This document shows, piece after piece, positions 1 through 8,005 of a stretch of DNA of 53,265 nucleotides. Numbering within the stretch: position 1 is the first letter of the stretch; every line of letters begins with the position of its first letter. This DNA comes from Pseudomonadales bacterium (GTDB lineage: Bacteria; Pseudomonadota; Gammaproteobacteria; Pseudomonadales; Azotimanducaceae), in the NCBI GenBank assembly GCA_022822135.1, contig JAJECH010000006.1:1-53265 (forward strand). The letters run 5' to 3'. The position numbers were made by a program, and so were the translations under genes. Under the pieces are notes generated by a model. The model saw only the letters and a program-made list of their open reading frames with translations, searched no databases and was not told the origin of the DNA.

Positions 1-2
1 TA

Positions 3-551
3 TCGGAATTACCCGGTGGGAAGCGCTTAAGACGTGGGGTAGAAGACAGACTCTATCGGCAAAAAGCAGTTGTTTGGCGAAATTACGAAGCCAGTCTCGA
101 TACCGCTTCACTAGAACCTCGAACGCGATTGTTTGCGACCTATCTCCTTCAAGAGTATTTCGTACCGATTGGAAACTTCTTACCGTTTGTTCGTTCGATG
201 GCAAACGTGTTAAGACGAAACGACGTTAATGCGCTCAACGTATCAATTCGACACTCGCCACCTGACCAAATATCGATGTTGAGGTGGGCGCCGACCGAGG
301 TTTTTTCATTTGTTCTTTATTACAAACAACGCAACACGAATCGAGCCCGTCGAGAAGCAGAAGCGTGGACGCAGGAGTTAATCGACGTAGCGCTTGCTAA
401 CGGAGGACGTTACTACCTACCGTATCGTCTCCATGCGAGACAATTTCAATTTATGGAGGCATATCCTGAAGTAAAGGACTTTGTTTGGCTCAAGCAGCAA
501 GTCGACCCGCTAGGGAAATTCCAGAACTTGCTTTGGGAAACATACCTCTAA
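3..551 (+). CDS. FAD-linked oxidase, C-terminal part (truncated by window start)
   Basis: The reading frame is open from the first complete codon to the stop at 551, so the gene begins outside the window and only about 182 C-terminal residues are seen. The pattern LLQEYFVP, SFVLYYKQ, GGRYYLPYRL and a final DPLGKFQN-LW-YL block matches the C-terminal (cap and substrate) domain of FAD-binding oxidases of the D-arabinono-1,4-lactone oxidase / FAD-FMN dehydrogenase type. The FAD-binding PCMH half lies upstream and is not visible, so substrate and flavin attachment cannot be judged. An internal ATG at 129 is not the real start, because the family-like sequence AVVWRNYEAS continues upstream of it. 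Confidence 0.75.
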   Translation, partial: SELPGGKRLRRGVEDRLYRQKAVVWRNYEASLDTASLEPRTRLFATYLLQEYFVPIGNFLPFVRSMANVLRRNDVNALNVSIRHSPPDQISMLRWAPTEVFSFVLYYKQRNTNRARREAEAWTQELIDVALANGGRYYLPYRLHARQFQFMEAYPEVKDFVWLKQQVDPLGKFQNLLWETYL

Positions 552-590
552 CCGAGGGGTTCGCAGTTAATAAGAGCCGCTAATCTAGGT

Positions 591-3503
591 GTGTCCAGAT
601 TTTTAGGCTTCACCGTGATGGTGTTGCTGTTCAGTATGTGCGCTTCCGGACAACAGACCGGTGATATCGAAGGGGTCGTGTCATCGCACGATAAATCTCG
701 CGTGCACGGCATGCTTGTGGTGGCTGATGGCGAAGCAATGCCAAGAGTTCGTGAGGTTCGGACGGATTCTGATGGTCGCTTTGAATTCTCCAATTTGCTT
801 CCAGGCGACTATCGATTGGTCTTTCAATCAACCGATGGAAGGCAACAAACGTTTAAAGCATCGGTAGTTCTTAATCAGACGACTACGATGCAAATCGAAC
901 TACCACCGAACTCCGAAGCTGAGATCGAAGAACTGGTAGTGGTAGGTCGGCAGATCAATAGAAATGGACGAGCTAGTATCGCTAATGGGCTCGATGGACA
1001 CATGGTTCGTGGAATCCCTACTGGTCGAGATTACCGCGACCTCGTAAAACTGGCGTCAGGCGTTCAATATTCCCAAGACGCAGTACGGGGTCCGTCGGCT
1101 GGCGGGAACGGGCAAGATAACGTTTACCGCTTCGACGGCGTGGATGTGACGTTGCCGATGTTCGGTACGCTCGCCGCGGAACCTTCAGGCCATGACATTG
1201 AGCAAGTGACCTTTGAGCGCGGCGGCGCAGGAGCTGTTGGTTTTAATCGAAGTGGAGGCTTCGTCATGGATTCAACGGCGCGATCGGGCACCGACGAGTT
1301 TGAAGCGAAGCTTGAGTACGTGACAGTCCCGACGGGTTTAAGAGCTAAACCAAAGGGAGATTCGCGTTCCTCTAATACGAACCAGCATTGGGTGACGGTT
1401 AGTGGAGGCGGACCGGTCTTGCCTTCGCAACTCTATTTCTACGGTTCGTTCTTCTCGCCATATGAGGGTCGTTCTAATCAAGCTACGCCGTACGGCAGCG
1501 TCAAGGATTTCGCGAATACACGCCACGAGTACTTCGGAAAACTCACGTACGCACCAACAGATAGTTTCTTGGGAAACGCCAGTTACCGCACCTCTCGCCG
1601 TACCGAGAAAGGCGTATCGGTGGGTCCTTTGGATGCGGATTCAGTTTCTTTAGGAGGTCGCGCCGAACAAGATATCGCCAGTGTCTCGGCTTCATGGACG
1701 CCTGCGCCAAATACGACGATCGGATTTCAATTTGACGAGTATCTCTTGCACGGTTCGTCCATCCCAGATGTACTCTTGGACGTAGTCCCATCATTCGACT
1801 CGAGGTTGGACGTCTCGAACCTGGATCGCATGGGGTATCTACGTGTACCGGCGCTCCAATCGGGAGCAGACGATTTCAACGCCGCGATTGCACCGATCAT
1901 CCAACGATATGGTTCAGTTGCTTCAACGGGGATACGTCAAGGCGGAGGAGGCGTTGGCGCTCATCCGGAAATTAACGACCAAACGTTCCGACGTCGTGGA
2001 TTTGAGGTGACATTCGATCATCGGTTTGAGTGGGGTGAGACTCGGCATGCCTTACACGTAGGTTTTTTGCGCGCCGACGCACAGGAAACGCTGCATCGAA
2101 CGTCGAACGGTTGGGGTACGATCGAAGTTCCTGGAGGTGTCGACCTTGCCACAGACGGAACCCCCGTTTTTTACGTGGCAAGCATTCAACAAATGAGTCT
2201 TCGAAAGCCCGATGGCTCGTTGGTTGCTCCGATCAATTCCTACACCAGATCGACTTCACTGGAGCTCAACGATTCGTTGCGATTCGGTTCGCTCAGTGTT
2301 GATTTAGGTGTTCTTATCAGTCAAGACGTCCTGTATGGACAGGGGTTGCGAAGTGCACCAGATACGCTATCTGGTTTTGTCGTAGCGCCGGCTGAGAAAT
2401 ACACCATGTACACGATTGGTTGGCAGGACATGATTCAACCTAGAGTCGGAACAACCTTCGAAGTGAACTCTGATACCTCGCTCTATGCAAACTATGCGCG
2501 TTACAACCCCGAAGCGTCTTCCCTTGCTCGTGCAGCGTCATGGGACCGCAATACGCGCGCTCGAATACGTGTGCTATTCGATGAATCCGGCAATATCATC
2601 GAACACGAACCGTATCCAGGTTCATCGGGTAAGGTATTTCAGCGGGATTTGACGCCGCGCAGAATCGATGAATGGGTCATTGGTGCAAGACGGCAATTGC
2701 TTGACGGATTGCAGTTGAAGGCTCATGTGCGTCAGCGTGACGGATCACATTTCTGGGAAGACACGTGGAACGGTTCCCGGAATTACGATAACGCGCCCGC
2801 TCACATTGCATCAAAAGGCCTGTACGTGCCTGAACTCGACACGATTAGATCTGAGATCGGTGGTTCGAGTTACGTGATCGCCGAACTGGATGACGCGTAC
2901 ACGAGATATCGCGAAGCGGCGATAGAACTTGAGTGGCTAGGTGATCGCGCCTACCTGAATGCCTCGTACGTCCGTAGTCGCTATATCGGGAATTTTGATC
3001 AAGACAACACCAGTGGCGTCAATGACGCGAATCGTTTCATCGGCTCCTCTAACTTAGCGGATGGGTACGGCAGGCAGGTGTGGGATAACAAGGACGGTAT
3101 CTTGAGAGGAGATCGGCCACACATGATGAAGGTATACGGCTATATGGATTTCAAATGGCGAGGTCGGGCAGGGATGTTTGCCGTGTATCAATCAGGTCAA
3201 CCGTGGGAGGCGTGGGATTCAGTTGCTTATGGACTCCCTTCGTATTTCTCATCAACCGTCCGATTTGCTGAACCCGCGGGGAGTCGTCGGAGCGCAAGTC
3301 ATTGGCAGTTAGACGTTAGTTACGAGCGCTCGTTCGAGGTAACACCTTCGCTCGACGCGAACTTGCGATTCGACGTATTCAATGTGTTTGGTCGTACCAC
3401 CGGATACAACATGGATCCGTATGTGCGAAATGCGACATTCGGGCAACCACGAGGTTATTTCCACTCACGTCGTGTGCAGATCACTGTTAGCGCAGAGATG
3501 TAG
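591..3503 (+). CDS. TonB-dependent receptor with N-terminal carboxypeptidase-regulatory-like domain
   Basis: This is a 970-residue outer-membrane receptor starting at GTG 591. Residues 1-20 form a signal peptide. Residues about 22-105 form a beta-sandwich domain with the typical TDSDGRFEFSNLLPGDYRL pattern of carboxypeptidase-regulatory-like domains. A plug domain follows at about 130-235 (NVYRFDGVDVT and similar), then a long beta-barrel to the C-terminus. Family knowledge says such receptors take up large or scarce substrates using TonB energy. The substrate is unknown, and no TonB, ExbB or ExbD gene lies nearby. The protein ends in Met rather than the usual C-terminal aromatic residue. It is probably transcribed alone or with the preceding oxidase, 39 bases upstream. 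Confidence 0.85.
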   Translation: MSRFLGFTVMVLLFSMCASGQQTGDIEGVVSSHDKSRVHGMLVVADGEAMPRVREVRTDSDGRFEFSNLLPGDYRLVFQSTDGRQQTFKASVVLNQTTTMQIELPPNSEAEIEELVVVGRQINRNGRASIANGLDGHMVRGIPTGRDYRDLVKLASGVQYSQDAVRGPSAGGNGQDNVYRFDGVDVTLPMFGTLAAEPSGHDIEQVTFERGGAGAVGFNRSGGFVMDSTARSGTDEFEAKLEYVTVPTGLRAKPKGDSRSSNTNQHWVTVSGGGPVLPSQLYFYGSFFSPYEGRSNQATPYGSVKDFANTRHEYFGKLTYAPTDSFLGNASYRTSRRTEKGVSVGPLDADSVSLGGRAEQDIASVSASWTPAPNTTIGFQFDEYLLHGSSIPDVLLDVVPSFDSRLDVSNLDRMGYLRVPALQSGADDFNAAIAPIIQRYGSVASTGIRQGGGGVGAHPEINDQTFRRRGFEVTFDHRFEWGETRHALHVGFLRADAQETLHRTSNGWGTIEVPGGVDLATDGTPVFYVASIQQMSLRKPDGSLVAPINSYTRSTSLELNDSLRFGSLSVDLGVLISQDVLYGQGLRSAPDTLSGFVVAPAEKYTMYTIGWQDMIQPRVGTTFEVNSDTSLYANYARYNPEASSLARAASWDRNTRARIRVLFDESGNIIEHEPYPGSSGKVFQRDLTPRRIDEWVIGARRQLLDGLQLKAHVRQRDGSHFWEDTWNGSRNYDNAPAHIASKGLYVPELDTIRSEIGGSSYVIAELDDAYTRYREAAIELEWLGDRAYLNASYVRSRYIGNFDQDNTSGVNDANRFIGSSNLADGYGRQVWDNKDGILRGDRPHMMKVYGYMDFKWRGRAGMFAVYQSGQPWEAWDSVAYGLPSYFSSTVRFAEPAGSRRSASHWQLDVSYERSFEVTPSLDANLRFDVFNVFGRTTGYNMDPYVRNATFGQPRGYFHSRRVQITVSAEM

Positions 3504-3578
3504 TCGAGTCGACTTGTCAGTAGTGGGTTATCGTGACTGCTTAGTACAATCCATCGCCTTTCGCAAGACCACTAAAAA

Positions 3579-4430
3579 ATGGACGACCAACCGTCGGTAG
3601 TAGACGTTTCCGTCGAAAACTTCCGAGAAGTTGTAGACCAGTCAAACAACCTGTTGGTGGTCTTACTCTTCTGGGCAGAGCAAATCGAACCTTCGGCGGT
3701 AACGAAGGACTATTTAGTCGGAGTAGCACCTGCCTACGCTGGTAAAGTACTTTTCGGTCTCGTTGACGTAGCGGCAAATCCACAAATTGCACAACAGCTG
3801 CAAATCCAAGGCTTACCTAGTATCCGAGCGATTCAGGAAGGGCAGATTGCGGGGCAACTTGACGGTCCACAAACCGAACAGGCGCTGCGTGAGTTTTTGG
3901 ATCCTTTCACGTTGTCAAATGCGGATGTGCTCAAACAGCAGATCGCTAGTAGCATCGCGAGTGAAGACTGGGAAACAGCGCTCCAAATCCTACAGGAAGC
4001 GATCACCGAAGAACCTACGAATCATTCGTTTCGCGTCGAATGCGCAGACGTGATGATCCTTAAAGGCGACCTGGAGGCTGCCAAACAGATCCTGGCAACA
4101 ATTCCTGAGGAATTCGCGGACCGCCTACGGCCAGCGACGCGATTGGAAATCGCACAAGAAGCAGCGGCAATGGGCTCTCTGTCTGAGTTGGAAAACGGAA
4201 TTGAAAGCGATGCTGATGATCTGTCAAATCGCTATGCTTATAGCATCGTTTTGGCTTCGCTAAGACGATACGAAGAGGCACTTGAACAGGCGATGATCAT
4301 TCTGCGTCAAGACCGGAGCTTCCGCGACGATATCGGCCGAGAAACGATGGTTCGAATTCTCAATCTGCTAGGGTCCGATTCTCCGCTAGCGAAACGCTAC
4401 CGTCGCCAGATGTTCGCCTTTATGCACTGA
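3579..4430 (+). CDS. cnoX: Thioredoxin-fold plus TPR protein, CnoX/YbbN-like
   Basis: The 283-residue protein has an N-terminal thioredoxin fold (about residues 7-110, including LVVLLFWAEQ and a GLPSIRAIQEGQIAGQLDG segment with the cis-proline) followed by helical TPR-like repeats (about 115-283). This order and length match CnoX (YbbN), a co-chaperone that protects and hands substrates to GroEL. The usual active-site CxxC or SxxC position reads EQIEPS here and has no cysteine, so redox activity is not expected from this motif. The chaperone holdase role is inferred from the architecture. It is followed 8 bases later by a small exported protein. Confidence 0.8.
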   Translation: MDDQPSVVDVSVENFREVVDQSNNLLVVLLFWAEQIEPSAVTKDYLVGVAPAYAGKVLFGLVDVAANPQIAQQLQIQGLPSIRAIQEGQIAGQLDGPQTEQALREFLDPFTLSNADVLKQQIASSIASEDWETALQILQEAITEEPTNHSFRVECADVMILKGDLEAAKQILATIPEEFADRLRPATRLEIAQEAAAMGSLSELENGIESDADDLSNRYAYSIVLASLRRYEEALEQAMIILRQDRSFRDDIGRETMVRILNLLGSDSPLAKRYRRQMFAFMH

Positions 4431-4438
4431 GAGTAGAA

Positions 4439-4885
4439 ATGTTTGCAACGTTAGGTAGGTTTCTAGTATTAACGGCGCTTGTTGGTATCACCGCAGTTGG
4501 ATGTGCGGTCGCCGAGTCTAAAGCAACGGCGAACACGATGAAGTTTGCGCCCGGAGTGTATGAGGCGACGTTGTCTGGTTCGCGCAAAGCAAGAATTGAA
4601 ATCGACGAAGAGCTTGCGTATCAATATGTGGAAGACAGTACACGTAACGGTCTTATACGGCAAGTAATGCGTAAAGGGAATCTCCTGTTTTCAACGTGGC
4701 GCAAGGCGAAAGCCGGAAATGTGAAACTAGAGTGGGTTAGCGAGGACACCATCCGCGTCGTTTCACCGTTCAGTTCGACGATCGGCAACGGCAATAACGA
4801 AGGGAACATGGCATATTCAAGTGGTCCATTTCTTACTGGAATGCCTAGCCACACATTTTTCATGAATCGTATTGACTCAGAATAG
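4439..4885 (+). CDS. Small exported or lipoprotein of unknown function
   Basis: This is a 148-residue protein not assigned to a family. Residues 1-20 are a hydrophobic signal sequence ending AVGC-AVA-ES. Cys22 could be a lipoprotein cysteine (A-V-G-C is a loose lipobox), or signal peptidase I could cut after AVA. The mature part is small and beta-rich, about 120 residues, with no cysteines. It starts 8 bases after the CnoX-like gene and may be co-transcribed with it. Confidence 0.6.
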   Translation: MFATLGRFLVLTALVGITAVGCAVAESKATANTMKFAPGVYEATLSGSRKARIEIDEELAYQYVEDSTRNGLIRQVMRKGNLLFSTWRKAKAGNVKLEWVSEDTIRVVSPFSSTIGNGNNEGNMAYSSGPFLTGMPSHTFFMNRIDSE

Positions 4886-4900
4886 CGTTCCTTTTTTAGT

Positions 4901-5623
4901 TTGACCCACATCGCCATCCTTCAGACGGATGAAGTAGAAGACGTCTTCCAACCGCGTTTTGGTACGTTGTCGAAGATGATGCATGCGATGCTTGAATCAT
5001 CAGGAAGGACTGGTTTCCGAACGACTGCGTTTGAAGTACACAAAGGCGTTGAACCGACTGAATTGAATGAGTTCGACGGTTTTCTACTCACGGGGAGTCG
5101 GCGAGGTGTCTACGACGACGACCCATGGATTGAACGGCTCTTCGATCTAATCCAGAGGATCCACGCAGAACGGATCAAAACGGTCGGAATCTGTTTTGGT
5201 CATCAAGCCATCGCACAAGCATTAGGTGGTCGAGTCGTGAATTGGTCCGATGGATGGGGCGTGGGTGTTCACAACTATGACATGTGTTTGCCGCAAGGAG
5301 GGAGCACTGAAGAGGTAGCGTTACCGTGTTGCCATCAAGATCAAGTCGTTGAGCTACCACCTGGTGCCGAACGCATCCTAACGAGCGATTTTTGCATGAA
5401 CGCAGGATTTATCCTCGACGAGCACGTCCTCGCGTTACAGCCTCATCCGGAATTTTCGGTCCACTACCTTGAGTGCATCTTGCGGGTAATCGAGGATCGT
5501 ATTAGCGAACGATTCTCGGATGCGATCGACAGTCTAAAGCGAGATACCGACAACACGCGAATCGCCGATCTGATCGCACAGTTCTTTTTAGCGTCCGGAC
5601 ACGGAACCCAAACAGCCGCGTAA
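4901..5623 (+). CDS. Class I glutamine amidotransferase-like protein
   Basis: The 240-residue protein starts at TTG 4901. It shows the class I glutamine amidotransferase fold: oxyanion region GFLLTGSRRGV (61-70), nucleophile elbow GICFGHQ with Cys98, and the His182-x-Glu184 pair in QPHPEF. The catalytic triad is therefore complete. Stand-alone members of this family (GuaA-N-like, PuuD-neighbour types) include gamma-glutamyl hydrolases acting on small peptides or amines. The synthase partner domain is absent, so the substrate is not known. It lies 15 bases after the small exported protein. Confidence 0.85.
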   Translation: MTHIAILQTDEVEDVFQPRFGTLSKMMHAMLESSGRTGFRTTAFEVHKGVEPTELNEFDGFLLTGSRRGVYDDDPWIERLFDLIQRIHAERIKTVGICFGHQAIAQALGGRVVNWSDGWGVGVHNYDMCLPQGGSTEEVALPCCHQDQVVELPPGAERILTSDFCMNAGFILDEHVLALQPHPEFSVHYLECILRVIEDRISERFSDAIDSLKRDTDNTRIADLIAQFFLASGHGTQTAA

Positions 5624-5666
5624 CGTCGACGTTTCTATCGTGAAGCAAAACGCCGAGTCTGCGAAC

Positions 5667-5900
5667 TCAGATGGACTCTTCGTCTACCTCGATGAAGAAG
5701 CGCGCCACGACATAAACAACGATCGTGATCACTGGCCAGAAATACGCGCATGCTAACGCCGCGACCCGTATTACTGCGACCGGTATGCCGATTCTCTTCG
5801 CCAAGTACGCGCATACCCCTAAAAGGACCGCGTCGGGTGTTGTAAATCGTTCTTGCGTGGCTTGCCACAGGCTTTGTAGCCGATCTTCCCAATTGAACAT
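5667..5900 (-). CDS. PspC-domain membrane protein
   Basis: The 77-residue protein has the PspC-type core: LLGVCAYLAKRIGIPVAVIR, then a hydrophobic helix AALACAYFWPVITIVVYVVA with a final Phe/Ile-rich end. PspC is an inner-membrane partner in the phage-shock envelope stress response. Neither pspA nor pspF is nearby, so a role in stress signalling is inference from the family. The GVCAG glycine pattern is changed to GVCAY. It starts at the ATG at 5900 and may be expressed with the small upstream reading frame at 5912-6088. Confidence 0.75.
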   Translation of the reverse strand: MFNWEDRLQSLWQATQERFTTPDAVLLGVCAYLAKRIGIPVAVIRVAALACAYFWPVITIVVYVVARFFIEVDEESI

Positions 5901-5911
5901 GTTCGCGAGCC

Positions 5912-6088
5912 TTACGAGCAGATTGTTAGCATACCAAACAGCGATGCTGCTTGCACTTGTGCTTGAAGTGGTTCAACCGAATCACTTGGTACACCCCACA
6001 AGCTTAATAGAACGCAAATCGTCAGCATCACAATACTGAGAAGCAATATGCTGCGTTCGCTAAACCTGTGAACCGAAAACCTTCTCAT
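5912..6088 (-). CDS. Possible small single-span membrane protein upstream of pspC
   Basis: A 59-codon reading frame runs from ATG at 6088 to TAA at 5912 on the minus strand. It encodes a basic N-terminus (MRRFSVHRFSERS), one hydrophobic segment (ILLLSIVMLTICVLLSLWGV) and a short polar tail. Its stop is 11 bases upstream of the PspC-domain start codon, so the two could form one transcript. The membrane-helix composition and position support a real gene. I do not recognise a family, and it does not resemble PspB. It could still be chance. Confidence 0.4.
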   Translation of the reverse strand: MRRFSVHRFSERSILLLSIVMLTICVLLSLWGVPSDSVEPLQAQVQAASLFGMLTICS

Positions 6089-6204
6089 CGTTCGTCATAT
6101 TTGATGTGTTTCGTTATTTAAGACAAAATCCATGCCAAGTCGTTTGCATTCCACGGATAACTTAACTTATTGAAATGACACGGTTTATTTTTGTTTTTCT
6201 GTCG
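6089..6204. other. AT-rich intergenic stretch, divergent promoter region
   Basis: This stretch lies between the small minus-strand frame (starts 6088) and the promoter of the acyl-CoA ligase genes. It is clearly more AT-rich than its surroundings, with runs such as TTTATTTTTGTTTTTC at about 6184-6200. I see no gene in it. It should hold the minus-strand promoter for the PspC pair, but I cannot pick a convincing one. Confidence 0.5.
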
Positions 6205-6232
6205 TTGATTGAGGAAGAATTGAGATTATGAT
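6205..6232 (+). promoter_or_regulatory. Putative sigma-70 promoter for the acyl-CoA ligase genes
   Basis: TTGATT (6205-6210) and TATGAT (6227-6232) are separated by 16 bases, a good -35/-10 match in an AT-rich background. Transcription would start near 6239-6240, about 110 bases before the ATG at 6350. Confidence 0.5.
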
Positions 6233-6239
6233 AAAAAAT

Positions 6240-6265
6240 CACCATAACATGGTGAAATTGACCAT
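6240..6265. promoter_or_regulatory. Operator-like repeat with three half-sites
   Basis: CACCAT-AAC-ATGGTG at 6240-6254 is a perfect inverted repeat. A third copy, ACCAT, at 6261-6265 forms a second inverted pair with ATGGT (6249-6253). The element sits exactly at the expected transcription start of the promoter just upstream, where a repressor would block initiation. The binding protein is unknown; a TetR- or GntR-type fatty-acid regulator is only a guess from the downstream genes. Confidence 0.45.
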
Positions 6266-6349
6266 GTGCTACTCAAGCCCGAACAGCGCACCGATATTAA
6301 TAGCTTCTCTTCGAATTAGATAATCACGCATCGTTTGAGAGGGGGTGTC

Positions 6350-7981
6350 ATGGCTCTGCATTTCGCTAACGCATGGGAAGCTGTCGCTCAGAATCAGCCA
6401 AACCAAACAGCGCTTATTTGTGGTGATCGCAAAGTCACATGGGGTGAATACGATCGGCGCGCCGCGTGTCTTGCGGATCTCCTAGCTTCGCATGGCTTAG
6501 GTCACGACTCGAAAGTCGGGATTTACGCGCATAACTCGAATGAGTACATCGAAGCGCAATATGCTGTATTCAAGATCGGTGGCTGTCCAATCAACGTAAA
6601 TTACCGGTACAAAGCTGACGAGCTGATCTACCTCCTCGATAACTCCGATGCTGAAGCAGTGTTCTTTCAAGGCTGCTACGCGGCACGCATTTGGGAGATT
6701 CGAAGAGACCTGCCTAAAGTCAAACTGTTTGTACAGATCGACGACGGGACGGAATCTCTCTTGGATGATTCGATCGAATACGAGCGAGGCATTCGGGAAG
6801 GATCACCGCTACAGGTCCGCGACCACTCGCCCGATGACGTTTACATGCTGTATACGGGTGGCACCACGGGCATGCCGAAAGGCGTCATGTACAGTCACGG
6901 TCAGTTTATCGGAGCCATGCTCGGGAGCCTTCGAGGGCTAGACGTACCCATTCCTTCGACGACCGATGAACTCCTTCATGTCAACCAGATCTTACGTGAG
7001 CGAGATTTAGCGCCGATTTGCCTTCCCGCGTGTCCATTGATGCACGGAACCGGCATGTGGCTTGGCACGATGGTGCCGTTGCTTCAAGGCGGCACGGTCG
7101 TCACGATCTCAAAACTTGGCTTGGACCCGCATCTACTGTGGAGTGAGGTTGAAGAGAACAAGGTATCCACGTTGGTTATCGTAGGTGATGCATTTGCACG
7201 CCCGATGTTAGAAGCGTTGAACGATGCGAAAGCGGCTGATCGCGCATATGACATTTCTTCGCTCAAGCAAATTACCTCAAGTGGTGTTATGTGGAGTCGG
7301 GAGGTCAAGCAGGGAATGCTTGAGCATCACGATATGACGCTTCTTGACGCGATGGGGTCGACCGAAGGAGGCATGGGAAGCTCCGTCGCGACTCGCGCTG
7401 CACCGGCGGACACCGCGAAGTTCAAGCTCCAGGCTGGGGTTAAGGTGTTCGACGACGAAGACCATGAAATCGAACCAGGCAGCGGCGACGTAGGTAAGTT
7501 GGCGACCAGTGGCTTAGTGCCTCTTGGGTACTACAAGGATCCTGAAAAGTCAGCAGCTACGTTTCGTACGGTGCAAGGTGTTCGGTATAGCTTCCCTGGC
7601 GATTTTGCTACGGTCGAAGCCGACGGCTCCATCACACTGCTAGGGCGCGGCAGCAACTGCATCAACACGGCAGGCGAAAAGGTTTATCCAGAGGAAGTGG
7701 AAGAAGCTCTCAAGAAACACCCGTCAGTCGACGACTGCCTTGTTGTGGGCGTGGCAGACCCGCGATTCGGTCAACGGATTGTTGCATTGGCTTCATTGCG
7801 TGAAGGCGAGCAGGTAGATGAAGATGCGCTGATCGACTTCTCACGCGAGCACTTGGCTGGCTACAAACTACCAAAGCAACTTCTGCTATTGGACGAAATC
7901 CGTCGTGCACCAAACGGCAAAGCGGATTACAAATGGGCTCGCCAGACCGCAGAATCTCAACTCAGCGCACCCGGCACCTAG
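6350..7981 (+). CDS. Acyl-CoA synthetase (AMP-forming), FadD-type
   Basis: This is a 543-residue ANL-superfamily ligase that activates a carboxylic acid as an acyl-adenylate and then a CoA thioester. The P-loop-like motif YTGGTTGMPKG (about 168-178), the GSTEGG motif (A5 region), and the GRGSNCINTAGEKVYPEEVE hinge and C-terminal domain are intact, as is the final catalytic Lys region PNGKADYKWA. The start is ATG 6350, because GAGAGGGGG (6337-6345) is an ideal ribosome site. A TTG at 6335 in the same frame has no such site. The C-terminal pattern resembles FadD3/FadD13-like acyl-CoA synthetases. The substrate cannot be read from sequence. It is followed 24 bases later by a second ligase. Confidence 0.88.
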   Translation: MALHFANAWEAVAQNQPNQTALICGDRKVTWGEYDRRAACLADLLASHGLGHDSKVGIYAHNSNEYIEAQYAVFKIGGCPINVNYRYKADELIYLLDNSDAEAVFFQGCYAARIWEIRRDLPKVKLFVQIDDGTESLLDDSIEYERGIREGSPLQVRDHSPDDVYMLYTGGTTGMPKGVMYSHGQFIGAMLGSLRGLDVPIPSTTDELLHVNQILRERDLAPICLPACPLMHGTGMWLGTMVPLLQGGTVVTISKLGLDPHLLWSEVEENKVSTLVIVGDAFARPMLEALNDAKAADRAYDISSLKQITSSGVMWSREVKQGMLEHHDMTLLDAMGSTEGGMGSSVATRAAPADTAKFKLQAGVKVFDDEDHEIEPGSGDVGKLATSGLVPLGYYKDPEKSAATFRTVQGVRYSFPGDFATVEADGSITLLGRGSNCINTAGEKVYPEEVEEALKKHPSVDDCLVVGVADPRFGQRIVALASLREGEQVDEDALIDFSREHLAGYKLPKQLLLLDEIRRAPNGKADYKWARQTAESQLSAPGT

Positions 7982-8005
7982 ACCCTACTAAGACGAGTTC
8001 AAACC

